Shown piece after piece: positions 1 to 11,270 of a stretch of 64,000 nucleotides of DNA. The position numbers were made by a program, and so were the translations under genes. The notes beneath the pieces are model-generated. The model ran no database searches. It had not been told where the DNA came from and saw only the letters and a list, made by a program, of their open reading frames with translations. Numbering within the stretch: the first letter of the stretch is position 1; each line of letters begins with the position of its first letter. The stretch is from Pyxicephalus adspersus (taxonomy: Eukaryota; Chordata; Amphibia; Anura; Pyxicephalidae). The DNA is taken from NCBI RefSeq assembly GCF_032062135.1, contig NC_092859.1:87858781-87922780 (forward strand), written 5' to 3'.

Positions 1-18
1 AGACTAAGTCAAAAATTG

Positions 19-1310
19 TTTATCCTGATTGTGAATCTGCTCTACATGATGCAGAGAATCCAGTGCCAGTCCCTGCTACATCTGTTGTTACTGACATGTT
101 GGATGAGGAACAGGAGGATGATGCTGATGTTAATGAATGGTATTAACACCAATTTGAAGAGGGTAAGCCACAATTTATAAATCAGATTTAGATAATCTAG
201 TAAGTGACATGTCCTTGTCAAAAGAGAAGTCTGAACTGTTAGCCTCCAGATTAAAGGAGTGGAATTTGCTACAAAAATGAAAGACAACTTCACACTTCGT
301 GATCCTCACACAAAGTTTGCAGGTTATTTCAAGCTGGAAAAGGACATTTGCTTCTGTACCAACGTGAGTGGTCTGATGATGGAGTTACGTTGCGAATACT
401 TACCATAGCAGTGGAGATTGTTCATAGATTCGAGCAAAGCAAGTTTGAAAGCTGTATTGCTGCATAAAGGTAACGAAAAACCTTCTGTTCCTCTTGCTCA
501 TGCTGAGGTAATGAAAGAGACATACAAATCCATGGATGTCATTTTGAAATTAACTATTAAGAAAACACAAGGAACATTTGTGGTGACCTGAAGGTGGTGG
601 CACTCCTTCTTGGCCTGCAATTGGGATATCCAAAATGTGTGTGCTTTCTGTGCCTGTGGAACTGTCGTGATGACAGCAACCATTACAAAGTGAAGAATGG
701 CCACCCAAACCTGAACATTGGCCAGTACAATGTGAAGCATAAATCACTCAATGATCCACAGAAAGTTTACCTTCCACCACTTCATATTAAACTTGGATTA
801 ATGAAAAACTTTGTAGTTGCAATGGATCGTGATGGTATGGGTTTTCAGTATCTGAAAGATAAGTTTGAAAAAGTTATAACAGATTCTAAACTGAGAGCAG
901 GCATTTTTTGTTGGTCCCCAAATCTGCAATTTGATGTGTGATGCCACACTCAACCCACTGATCTTCTGGAAGAGGTAACCCACTTGCAGTTCAGGATTCA
1001 TTTGTGTTAGTTGCTCAAAACTTTCTGGGCAACCAGCAAACTGAAAACCATGCTGAACAACACGCTAACAGCATACCATCAACTTGGCTACCGAATGTCA
1101 CTTAAAATTATTTTCTTACATTCCCATCTTTGGGAATTCCACAAAATTTGGGTGATGTGAGTGATGAACAAGGGGAGAGGTTCCACCAAGTTATTTCTGT
1201 TATGGAAACATGTGAAACCTCAACGTGATGGGCGACTACTGCTGGTTTCTGCAATGGAAGACAACGTAGAGCCACAAATGCAAAAAGCAAGTGCCTGAAA
1301 CACTTCTGCA
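19..1310 (+). pseudogene. Relic of a multicopy, probably transposon-encoded protein (copy 1)
   Basis: Coding remnant in several frames with premature stops (for example at 144-146, 278-280 and 406-408) and a frameshift near 590. The longest intact stretch is 594-938, which reads GDLKVVALLLGLQ-like just before it and then LPPLHIKLGLMKNFV. Upstream are RLFIDSSKASLKAVLL-like and PLAHAEVMKETY-like segments. Downstream, near 1093-1260, are MSLKIIFLHSHL and SDEQGERFHQVISVMET. I recognise this as a family of uncharacterised, multicopy animal proteins; I do not know an accepted name. The acidic residues in FIDSS, GDLK and EQGERFH could form a DDE-type triad, but that is inference. A second, minus-strand copy lies at 58870-60440 and shares the EQGE-x-FHQ block, which supports repeat origin. 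The 5' end is cut by the window edge. It is not a working gene. Confidence 0.75.
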
Positions 1311-3159
1311 GTGTACATGTGTGTTGAACAAGAACTCAGGGTAATTATGTGTAATTGTATATGTTGTTGCAACATAAAATTACATTTTTGTAATGTCATG
1401 GAACTATGAGGCAAAAGTTCCTGACATCCAAGGCAGAATCAGACTTCAGATCTGCATTCAGCACACTTGATTTAGAATTAGCAGACAATATTTATTTTTT
1501 GTGCTGCAGTGAAATAATAATGTTATCCTAACAAAGCAGAATAACTTTTTGTATAACCAGTGTGTGTTTCATTGTTTTTTTAGTTTATGCTTTTCATGAC
1601 ACACCATTCTCAAAATATGCTCCTACAATTCATCCTGTCAAACTGACAGTTGAAAATTAATATAAATGTTTGACAGCCATTCTAAAATGCTAGACAAGTT
1701 ATTTTGTACCTTTATCATATTTTTTGTGTGCAGCATCTGTGTATGATTAAGTATATAGTGTTATTAGGTCCAAACAGTTGATCACCAAACATGCATTTTG
1801 TAAGGGAGAAAAAAATGTATTTAGTAAAAAAATGTACCTTTAATGTAAAAGGTATTGATAATTCAAGGCAGGGTTTTACTTGTTTTCCGGGTTAATTTCA
1901 GTCACTTCCAAGTAGCAAGAACTGCTCAAATACTCCACGTTGTATTCAGAGCTTTCATTTACTTGTTTGAACCTTTCACTTTTCAACACTGCTGTAATAT
2001 TAAAAAAACAAAAACAAATATACATACATAAGCTTCCCACCTACAGGCAGACCTAAACAAACAACTTTGGGGAATTTAAGAACAACATTTCATAAACAAA
2101 CAAACAATAACAATTTGAATGAGTTGTGTAAAATCTCAAAATGTAATTATACTTGCATAGGATGCATATGTATAATTCAATAATTCATATTAATAATATT
2201 AATTCATTGTTAGATACTCAAGATATGCTTTGGGGCAGTGTAGAAAAAGTGGAAGAAGGGTGAAGGCCAAAAAAAGAAGATTAGTCAAACATAGGGCCGT
2301 CTATAGAACTTTACTTTTTTATTGACACCTGTAAAATGAACACCTGAAGCATAACATTGGAAAAGAGGTCATAGGCCATGTTAAAAGTACTTTCTAGCAA
2401 GGGCTAGAAACATTTAATAACATTTTAGAGTAATAGGAGCTGCTGTGTATGAGCTTCTTTAGTCTCTTTTATTCTTACCACCAAAGATGTTTTGCTCGGC
2501 ACTTCAGTAGTGTTTAGATTAGGACATTCAAAATGCAGAATTTTTTTGAATTTTGCTGTTGGTGCGTTAAGAAATAATTTGGATAGCTCTCCCTACGATC
2601 CTAAAATTAAGAATAAACCTCCTACTTTGGAATATGTGGTAAAATTAAATGTGAATACCCCTGCTCTTCTGATTTGATTAGGAGGCTTTTTGTTTCATTT
2701 AGTCATTTTTCAGTCATTTTTCCATTTAAAAAACCCATGTCACCACCAGCTCACTTATTTTGTGGCGGGAGACATGAAAAAAAGTCAATGAGGTCACTAT
2801 GATGACAAACTAACTTTGAGACAATATGACAAACAACAAAAACCCCTAACATAAAAAAAGGCTAGCAAATAAAAAATAGATATAATAAAGCTGATCTCTT
2901 GGGACCAGTTATTTGTTTAGCTCATTAGCTACATAAGCCTCATTAGACAAAAACAATATTAAATCTCTTTTCTTGCAATAAAAAAATTGAAATTTAAAGT
3001 TGTATAAGACTAGAGGGTAAATCTCCCAATAGGGACCCAATCTAATCGGTAATTTAACATAACTTTGGAGAGACCCTGTTCTGTTCCCCATTGTAACACA
3101 GATGGCAAAAAATGTTACAGTGGTTATATCTATTTCATAACCTATCCAAAATGGCTTTA
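1311..3159. other. Non-coding stretch, probably last intron of TRHDE
   Basis: AT-rich, with no convincing exon on either strand. A short open frame at 2492-2677 has no recognisable similarity. If the exon at 3743 is TRHDE, this stretch and the relic before it lie in the final intron. I looked for the penultimate exon here and did not find it. Confidence 0.5.
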
Positions 3160-3640
3160 AAGATGAACTAAACCCTAAAGTCCGTAAAACAAAAATATCC
3201 ACTTACCTTCAATACCGCAGGGCAGTCCAATCCATCCAGACGTCTCTTCCATCGGGTCCGCGTCGCCCCAGGATTTGTCCGCGAGCCATAGCACTGGGTG
3301 CTGCCATCTTTGTCTCTTCCCCTAGGTTCTTCTGCCTATGTCACCTGACCCAGCACGAGGTCGGGTGATGTAGGTTGGAAAAAAAAAACTCCCTGATCTC
3401 ACTGCACATGCGTGAGATCGGCACATTTTCTTCCCCACTAAAAGGCTCCTTCTGCGGATGTCTGAGATGCTAGGGCATGCGCAGAAGGACCACACAAGAG
3501 CCTCCCATGATGCCTGACATAGATATCCCTGGAAACTTTGTGCTCCCATTCATTCTCAATTGCCTAGGCAATCAAAAATTAGGGGGCGGTGCTGCACTCT
3601 TTTTTTTTTTTTTTTTTAAAGTGCTGTACTTAAGTAAAAG
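3160..3640. mobile_element. GAACTAAACCC-tipped non-autonomous element (left end and body)
   Basis: Begins with the tip GATGAACTAAACCCT, also seen at 36881 and, with variation, at 46959. The body is unusually GC-rich and CpG-rich for the window (about 3215-3600). It contains an internal inverted pair around 3320-3480 (GTCACCTGACCCAGC versus GACCT/GGGTGAT stretches) and ends near a T-tract at 3601-3617. No right-hand tip is clear. It sits just upstream of the TRHDE terminal exon, inside the intron. Confidence 0.5.
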
Positions 3641-3742
3641 AAAACAGAATTTTTACTTAACACAAAATGGTTGTATATATTTTAGGCTGTAAGATAATTT
3701 TGTATGCAAGTTACTATGTATTTTATTTTTCTTGTTTTACAG

Positions 3743-3889
3743 CTAAAGAACTTCATACAGCTCCATAAATCAGGATCGGCTGTGGCTTCTATGTCTAGGG
3801 CATTGGAAACTGTAGAAGCTAATGTAAGATGGCAGCGACTATACAGGGAAGAACTCTTTCAGTGGTTACGAAGAACATTGAAACAATAA
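3743..3889 (+). CDS. TRHDE: TRHDE terminal coding exon (C-terminus)
   Basis: Terminal exon of thyrotropin-releasing-hormone-degrading ectoenzyme (pyroglutamyl-peptidase II), a type II membrane zinc aminopeptidase of the M1 family that inactivates TRH outside the cell. A pyrimidine-rich acceptor ending in AG at 3741-3742 precedes a phase-0 frame beginning LKNF and ending LFQWLRRTLKQ, with stop TAA at 3887-3889. The block SRALETVEANVRW followed by a Y-x-EELFQWL tail is the C-terminal helix signature I know from vertebrate TRHDE. ANPEP and ENPEP end with related but clearly different helices (for example -NIKW/-NIRW). Only 48 residues of a protein of roughly 1,000 are here. The zinc site (HExxH) and upstream exons must lie left of the window. 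An ATG at 3704 in the same frame is intronic and is not a start. The orientation and the empty flank downstream fit TRHDE being followed by a gene desert. Confidence 0.85.
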   Translation, partial: LKNFIQLHKSGSAVASMSRALETVEANVRWQRLYREELFQWLRRTLKQ

Positions 3890-5043
3890 ATAGTGGCCTG
3901 TTCTTTGACCCATTTGAGAACCTAGAGTCATACTTCTTGGGAAAGACCAGAATGCATGCTGTAAAATTTATTGAAAACAGCGAAATGGGGCACAATGTGC
4001 CTTCCTCTATTTTTGCACTTGGCTCTTTTTCAAACCAGAAGAATTTTTTTTCAAGAGAAATCACAAGAACTGTACTATTATATCCTGGGTTCCCAGGAAA
4101 AGTGTTATATACATAGCGCATGTTGATGTTACTGTATATTTTTCAACCTATATTTTCTGCATGGTTGTATAGTTTGCTTGTGTTCTCCAGCATGCTTATC
4201 TTTACTGTCCCGATTTTGTATTTGAACTGCTGTTAGATCAAAAGTGGGCATTATGCAAAAGCACAATGACTATTTATGACAATCAGTGCGAGAAAGAACT
4301 TAAGCTGAAGGATAGAAAAAAAAAATATATAAGATCTTATGTGAGCCAGTACTGCAAATACCGTATACATAACCTTCTTGTATTAGTATAAAGATTGTCT
4401 AGCAGTAATTGCTATTTCTATAAAACAACAACAAATATTTTCAAAGTTAATGTAATATATACATGCATAATAAAATGATTTATATTGCTTTTCTACATTG
4501 GCCAAGTTAATGTTTGGGGGAAAATTGATGTCATGAAAAGTTTTGCTTTTAATAATTACTAAAGATGATGTTTATTGGAATTCAGGAAACAAAATATTTC
4601 ATCCTGTACTGAGCATACTTATTCTTGTTTATTAACAGTGAAGAGACAATATTGTTTCGGATCCTTTCCAGCGAATACAAATCCATGTAAAAATCCATGT
4701 AAAAATCCATGTCAATTCTGGTCATATATTAGTAATGTCTTCAAAAAGTTTTTTTATCACCCCCCCCAAACAAAAAAAAAATATATATATAGATATACAG
4801 TAAGTGTATTAGGATATATAGATATACAGTAAGTGTATATATAGAATACAGTAAGTGTATTAGGACCACAAAGCTTTTCTTTATCTATTCATCTCTGTAA
4901 CATTGGGAAATATGTTCGGTGGTTCACAGAGGTAACTTGTACAGGTCTGTAAGATTGCTTGAGATAACACTAGAAATTACAAGCTCAGTACATTTCTGAC
5001 AGGATGAAAAGGTATTTTTGCATTTATAGAACCGAGCAATAAA
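3890..5043 (+). other. TRHDE: Probable TRHDE 3' UTR with candidate poly(A) signals
   Basis: Follows the TRHDE stop directly and contains no recognisable transposon. AATAAA hexamers lie at 4469-4474 and 5038-5043. The one at 3885-3890 overlaps the stop codon and is unlikely to be used. Which site ends the transcript cannot be told from sequence. Confidence 0.5.
4680..4863. repeat. Short tandem repeats in the putative 3' UTR
   Basis: Three copies of a 12-bp unit (AAAATCCATGTA type) at about 4680-4713. After a C-tract, A-tract and TA run (4761-4795), a unit containing ATACAGTAAGTGTAT recurs three times (about 4794-4863). Confidence 0.8.
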
Positions 5044-5179
5044 AAAAAATCAATAGTATTTTAAACAAAACAAGGATTTACATACAGTACAATATATTCT
5101 TTAGAATTCTCTAGAATGGAATGTATTGGCCAATTTCTTGGCCCATTTCTCCAACCATCCACTCTTGGTAGGTCACATC

Positions 5180-5860
5180 AAAAAATCACATACAAGAATA
5201 GAGAAAATTTTACTTACCTTACCCTCATCTTCCACATTGCTGGGCATAACATCACTTTCCTTACAGCTGGATTCTTGAATAATATAGGAAATCTTGCACA
5301 AAGACTTTAGTCCACTGCAAGATCATCTCGCAAGATGTCTTGTCTTTGACAGGAATCTTCCTAGAAGGACAATGATGTTATCTTCTCCTAGGCGTCATGA
5401 ATAAAACAACGTAGGTAATTCTAACCTTTTTCTTTTTACATAAAGTTTTGCCTACTAAGGGTAGGGTGGGAGGGCCCAGATAGGGTAAGTGGATTTTCCA
5501 TTTTAGTTGAAGGTCTGCTTTAAGGGAAGACATACTGTATATCATCAAGTGTTGATAAACCTCAAGTAATGAGTGTTGTTAGGTGTGTACCATTTAGGTT
5601 TGCATACAATGTACAACTTCACGGTCCTAGAAAGATTTCTTCAGAATGCATGAAGACACCTCAGTCTAGGATCATCTTGCATGACTGAGGTTCCTAGGTG
5701 CCATGGACAGAACATGGTACTGTAGGATATTTCGAACGTTCCTCTTTTTTACTTGCATTTTGCCTTCCAAATGTAGATTTCGTGGTAGGAGGCCCAAAAA
5801 GTGTAGATGGTCCTTCTATTTAAGTGCAAGGTCAGCTTTCAGAGCAAATTTTTTCCCTCT
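5180..5860. repeat. Degenerate direct duplication of ~300 bp
   Basis: Segments near 5330-5525 and 5625-5845 resemble each other in order. Each has a CTAGG-rich patch, then GTAGG with TTCxAAC, a T-rich run, GGTAGG/GGTGGG with AGGCCCA-like sequence, and AGTTGAAGGTCTGCTTT versus AGTGCAAGGTCAGCTTT. I do not recognise the family. Confidence 0.5.
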
Positions 5861-6057
5861 AGGAGATTTGGTGGAAATGAGGTCAAATACATTTCTGCTA
5901 GGAAAGTCAACAAACAGCATCTAACCAGTGATTGCACAAAATATATATCTTAAATATCTGAGAACTGTAATTCAAAGTTGTATTTAGAAAATGTATTAAC
6001 CAGTGAACTTTTGAAGCCTCTTCCCTCCTAGCACAAACCTACAGTACATTAATGTTT

Positions 6058-7768
6058 AAAATATAAGGAGAAAAAGACAGGCTTTTTTTGGCAAAAGTTT
6101 TTGTGTGTTGTTGTGTTTATTAATATATTCAATAAAATCCAAGTTTGAATGAACAAAAAATTCAATTCATATCCCGTATTTTTCTAGATACCTGCTCTAG
6201 ACATGAGGTTCCTAATATTCTCCTATAAACTGAGCATTGTTCTTATACAAGAAAAACATCATCATAAATAAATTATGGAGAAAGAAAGTAATGTTGCTAT
6301 ATTCAAAGGATTCTATTCAATTTTTTCCTAACGTGTTTCGCCCAAAAGGTGGCTTCCTCAAGGGGATAGAGAGACTTGAGTATTGATTATACTAAAAGAA
6401 AAAAAGAGTGCAATAGAAGCTTATGTCGTTGTTTCAACAATCAAAGAAGAAATCACGGTTGTATAATCCTAAATCACATTTCTCACAAAATCATTGACCA
6501 TTTGTGTGTTATAATCTACATATTCAAAAGACTAAGTATATAATGATGAAATAATGCACCTTAAATTTATGCTATCAATTTACAAAACATTTAGCTGATA
6601 ATCAATTTGAGATATGGTTTCCCAGACATCATGATAAAATACTGGTTTAGCAGAATCAATTGAATAGATCCCCATTTTTCGATGGAAAAAAATTATGAAG
6701 TATTTACTATGAATAAGGAACCGGTCCAATGAAAGTATCAAAAAGTGTGCACCGTGAAAAGTGTAGGAAGAGCAGTATGAGTTTACTGGAACAAAACTCT
6801 AAGGAAGATATGCAATGGTTAATGTATAACAGGTTAAATATTTTAATTGGCGGTCATGGGTAAGTATCATAAAAAATGAACTTACAATGGACTGGTTGGG
6901 AGGTTGGCTTATTTTAGTGTGCTTACAAAAAGATCCTTAGTCCAGTACCATCTTTAAATGGACTAGTAAGTATTATAACCCCCTAATATCATATCAATGC
7001 CATTTACCTCCCATTTTACCTCCCTGACTGGGTATTCCTAAAACTTGATATTAACCCTTTGGCTTCTCAACATATATTGGATATGTTAAAACTCTCAACT
7101 TTTGAGGGGTAATCACCTCCATAATTACTAACCTAATCTTATGCTTTGAAAATTGTCTACATTTGATTTCCAGTATATAATATTGCAAACTATCACTACT
7201 TACTTTACCACAAGGAATACGTATATTAAAACACTTTCCCCTCTCCCCTATTTTCCCTTCCTCCAGAAGGTATGTCTGTATTGGACTAAGGATCTTTTCG
7301 TATGCACACTAAACTAAGTCAACCTCCCAACCAGTCCATTGTAAGTTCATTTTTTATGATACTTACCTATGACAGTCTATTCAAATATTTAACCTGTTAT
7401 ACATTAACCATTGTATATCTTCCTTAGACTTTTGTTCCAGTAAACTCATACTGCTCTTCGTACACTCCTCGCTGTGCACACTTTTTGATACATTCATTGG
7501 ACCGGTTCCTTAATCCTAGTAAGTCCTTGATAATTTATTTCTATCCAAAAATTGAGATCTATTAAATTGATTCTATGATGTATAAGAACAATACTCAGGT
7601 TATATGAGAATATTAGGAACCTCATGTCTAGAGCAGGTATCTAGAACAATATAAGATGTGAATTGAATTTTTGTTCATTCACACTTTAATTTCATTGAAT
7701 ATATTAATAAACACAACAACACACAAAAACTTATGCCAAAAAAGCCTGTCTTTTTCTCCTTCTATTTT
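6058..7768. mobile_element. Long fold-back (inverted-repeat) element A, 1.7 kb
   Basis: The two ends are reverse complements: AAGGAGAAAAAGACAGGC near 6065 pairs with its complement ending at 7761. Similarity continues inward through TCTAGATACCTGCTCTAGAC (6183 onward), AACCGGTCCAAT (6719) and AACTTACAATGGACTGG (6878) on the left. On the right the matching complements are at about 7628, 7496 and 7335. Arms are about 6058-6949 and 7270-7768. The left arm carries about 390 bp (6250-6650) that the right arm lacks, including the hammerhead-like motif at 6326-6368. No transposase or reverse transcriptase frame is visible in arms or spacer. Confidence 0.8.
6326..6368 (-). ncRNA. Hammerhead-like motif, copy 1 (degenerate)
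   Basis: Read on the minus strand: CCCC then TTGAGGA (the expected CTGANGA with its first C changed to T), an extra A, a hairpin with GCC/GGC closing pairs, GAAAC, AC, then GTT. The altered first core base makes this copy unlikely to be active. See the copy at 28402-28460 for the full form. Confidence 0.35.
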
Positions 7769-8302
7769 GTTATTACTTCCAGACTTGGCAATCATAAGAA
7801 TCTGTAAATACCCTACTAGCGATTGAACCCTTTTCTCTACAATTATTTTTATATATATTTATAGTAAAATTTGAAAAGTAGAAGCTGACAAAACATATAT
7901 ATATATATATGTTTAATATGTTCTAAAAAAAAAAAAAGGAAACTCAAAATTGCATTGTTTGCCATATTCTTTGAGCTGTAGACAGGAGATATAAATGCGG
8001 TATTTGAGAATTAAAAGGAATATACACAAAGTTGACTACTGAATTTAAAAATGTAAAAATGTATTTATGGAACCCTGTGCAGTGCTTTGGTAGTAACTAC
8101 TCTGATATAACCACCATACTAGGTTCTCTTTAAACTAAACATTTCTTTAGGAACCTTGTTTAAAATGGAACTCCAGACAAACAGCAAAATACATAATTTG
8201 TAGCCTTCCAAGCTTTCCCATTAGTTTGTGAACCGATGAAGGCTTTGAAGAACAAGTCCAGCTGAATGTGACAAACCATTACTTATTATTATTAATAGGC
8301 CA
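7769..8302. other. AT-rich non-coding stretch
   Basis: Contains a short (TA)n near 7893-7910 and an A-tract near 7926. No gene, RNA or recognisable element end is seen. Confidence 0.5.
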
Positions 8303-8622
8303 TAAAATGCCAGATGGTGTCAGATATACTACCAAGTGAAACCTTGTACATCATAAAAACATAGTTTTCTCAAAATACACTTAGAAGATAGCCAAGCAGC
8401 ACATTAAAGTGGATCAAGATGAAGCCGTCAACACGTTTCACAGGTGAGGCTGCTTCTTCAGGAGGTAAGCAGAGCTAGCCTGTAATTTAAGGACTTTATC
8501 TTAATCAACTTTATTATATGCTTAGATACCTGCTAAGTTTATTTTGAGGTGGTTATGTTTTCATGATGGGTGCAAGCTTTTGTTTCCTTTTTATGGTATT
8601 TCCGACACCATCTGGCTTTTTA
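8303..8622. mobile_element. 320-bp non-autonomous TIR element
   Basis: Terminal inverted repeats of about 25 bp: TAAAATGCCAGATGGTGTC near 8303-8321 and its near-complement GACACCATCTGGC at 8604-8616 with flanking T-rich sequence. It carries a hammerhead-like motif near the middle (8423-8470, minus). No open frame. Confidence 0.65.
8423..8470 (-). ncRNA. Hammerhead-like motif, copy 2
   Basis: Minus strand: CCTC, CTGAAGA, an extra A, hairpin GCAG...CTGT (three Watson-Crick pairs and one G-T), GAAA, C, GT, G, then TT (GTT). Stem I could form from CCTC with GA(C)GG after the GTT. All core bases of the hammerhead consensus are present, but there is one additional A before helix II. Confidence 0.4.
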
Positions 8623-9113
8623 CAGTTGATTTCTAAAAAAAAATTGCATTTTTATAAAATTTTTGTCTTTGATATATTGGTTGGCCTTTTTATGTAAACC
8701 CCTTCTTGTCTCACATTGTGGTTTGTGTCTACTGTATATTTTTTTCTGGAGGTTTGACCTATTCATCACATTAAGTCACATACCTATATCATTTTTTTGA
8801 AAAAGTTGCTGGTGGCCTACACATCTTATGAAATTATTATTGATAGATTTGCTTTTTTCTCAATAACTGTATGATAATTAATTTTGTAATAATGGAAACT
8901 CATAATAAATTCTTTTGGACACCCAATGCACATTACAAATGTAACATTTGCAACAGTTCACTGGGAATTCAAAAAGTGGAAAATGGCAGGAAAGGTGACA
9001 GGTAAAACAATGATAATGAATCTCAGCTTTAAATAATGTATATAGAAAGCTGAATAAATAGGTAAAGAAATTTAACAAAGAGTCGCAAGTGAACATGCAT
9101 TTACAATTTTTAC

Positions 9114-9164
<51 letters not shown>

Positions 9165-10739
9165 TACACACACTACACTTACAATTTAATGTCACATAAT
9201 GGTGTAATATTGAATAAGCCTATGCAGTCCAAATTCACGCAGTTATTGATTTTAGTTTAGCCTGTCTCACCCTTTTTCAAAAGGTTCTAATGTAGGAAAT
9301 TACCTTTGATATTAATACGTTTAAAAAAATAACCCTTCATTTCTAATAAAAAACATATACCGAGAATTACACAAACAAGAAGTGAAGAAATGTGATGATC
9401 GTAGCAAGTTGCTGACTGGCTTGAGGTACTTAGCTTGTTTTTATTAAATTGTGCATGCCATTTATTAGCTAAACATTGCATTTATCAATTAAAGCATGAA
9501 CAGAATGAACAGCTAAGGCATGCACTAGCAGTTTTACTATAGTAGTATGGTTTTTTGTGTTTTCCACAGGCCATATAACTAGAATTTAGCCTCAGGGTGA
9601 AAGTTGTTAAATTTACTGAATCAAGTCAAAATTGTCTAGTATGCAAAAACAAAGTGGTTAAGAATTTCAGAAAATCAGCGTTGTTTTATGATGATGAAGA
9701 GTTCCAGTTTCAAAATAGGGAAAATAGCTGCTTTAATTGCACTGTTTCCTTTCCATATGAGGTCATTTCATTTATTTAAACCACTGAATGGTGTGGAGTT
9801 TGTCAGACAAATAAATAGCGCATCATAGATTTTATTGTTATCAACAACATCATTTTCATTATAAGGCAACTTGTACTATCTTTTATGGTATCATAGTGTT
9901 TGTAAGGTGAAATTTTTAAATGATGACTGGTAAAATCTTTTTTGATTGATATGCAGTCTGAATACTAAATGTAATTAGAATACAACACTTACCAGATTTT
10001 TAATACTACAGAAAAAAAAAAGTTAAAATAGACTTCAATGTAAAGCACACAGAAATTATAGTCCATTAACCTGTGCAGAAAACAATCAATTATTTTAATT
10101 CACAAGTCAAACAAATGACATTAAGAAGAAGTCTTTCTACCCAAACACATCACCCAAACACTCATTTCATAATGGAGCTCCAGACCTCCTGAACAAAATG
10201 GTGAATAGCTGCTATTTGGGGTACAGAGCACAAGAAGAAGTGGCAGATGCTGTGATAGAATAAGGTAATACATTTACGTATTATCATTACATTATCATTT
10301 ACATTATCTTGATAAATATATCAAGAGCTAAAATGTAAATATAAATGTTATTTATCTGTCTGTTAACCACTTGGTTTAATTATTTTTGGAGTGACTGAAA
10401 TGGAAAAAGGGTACAAGTAAAGCCTAAACTCCTGATCTTTAGGCAGATCTAAATTTATTAAAGCTATTAGATTGCTGTGGTAGGTAAGGAACAAGTCTGT
10501 TCAAAAGTAAACAGTAACCTCCATATGTCTCTTGCTAAATATCGTTTCATGGTTAGAGATATGTTAATTTGCTATAATTTTAAAGTATGACCTGAATTAG
10601 ACAAATTCTCTAGGTGAGTATTTCCAAACTATTTTTCAGTTTGCACCAAAAGTTTTGCATGATTTCTATGTTCTGGTTATATCTGGTGGACTCCTTAATT
10701 GTGCCTGTCTCATAATCCCAATTGCCTTCTTGCACTATT
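8623..10739. other. AT-rich non-coding stretch with a TA microsatellite
   Basis: Holds a pure (TA)n tract at 9117-9160. A 60-codon open frame at 9597-9779 has no recognisable motif and looks like chance. Nothing else is identified. Confidence 0.5.
9117..9160. repeat. (TA)n microsatellite
   Basis: Uninterrupted TA dinucleotide run of 22 units. Confidence 0.98.
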
Positions 10740-11270
10740 ACATTGTTGCTCAGAAGAGATTGTGTCATAGCTCTTCTTTAAAATGCAAACCTTTACAGGG
10801 TTCCTGGCGCACACACCATAGAACACTCTCCACTACTGCATTGATGTTTAGAGATACATTTTTAAATTCTTTTTGATCATCAATCTCTTTAACATCAACA
10901 ATGTATTCCAGAAATTCTGCAGCTACTGCCGCTCTCATTATAGATTTTTCGATTATTTGCCATATAGACACTGATAGCTTTTTGATACATGTCACAAAGG
11001 ACATGGGAATGGTAAAACAATGTGTGAATAGTGTCAGTTACCTTGTTTTCTGTTCCTTTTAAATGTAAATGAAGCAGATACATACAAGAACATTTTATAT
11101 ATGAGTGTTGAAAGACTAAAACAGATTTACTTGGGATTGTATCTACATGAAATGAGCATAAAAACAACCAACATTTACATTTTTCCAAAATGAGCGTACT
11201 TTTTTTACTTGGTAGAAGTATTGTATGATGAGGATGCCTATCACTACTGCATTTGATGTGGTACACCTGT
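10740..11270 (-). pseudogene. Coding-like stretch of unknown family
   Basis: Two overlapping minus-strand frames (11266-10895 and 11004-10765) look more protein-like than their surroundings. The first reads LLHLHLKGTENKVTDTIHT. The second reads AEFLEYIVDVKEIDDQKEF and then VVESVLWCVRQEPCKG. A frameshift near 10.95 kb would join them. I do not recognise the family. It could be a decayed element protein or chance. No start, splice or promoter signal is evident. Confidence 0.25.

Noticed and set aside
1311..3742. Penultimate TRHDE exon
   Set aside because: No open stretch with acceptor and donor sites and recognisable M1 C-terminal sequence was found; it probably lies left of the window.
3704..3742. 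ATG at 3704 as a start for the TRHDE-like frame
   Set aside because: It lies in the pyrimidine-rich acceptor region of the intron; the residues before LKNF are splice-site sequence read through.
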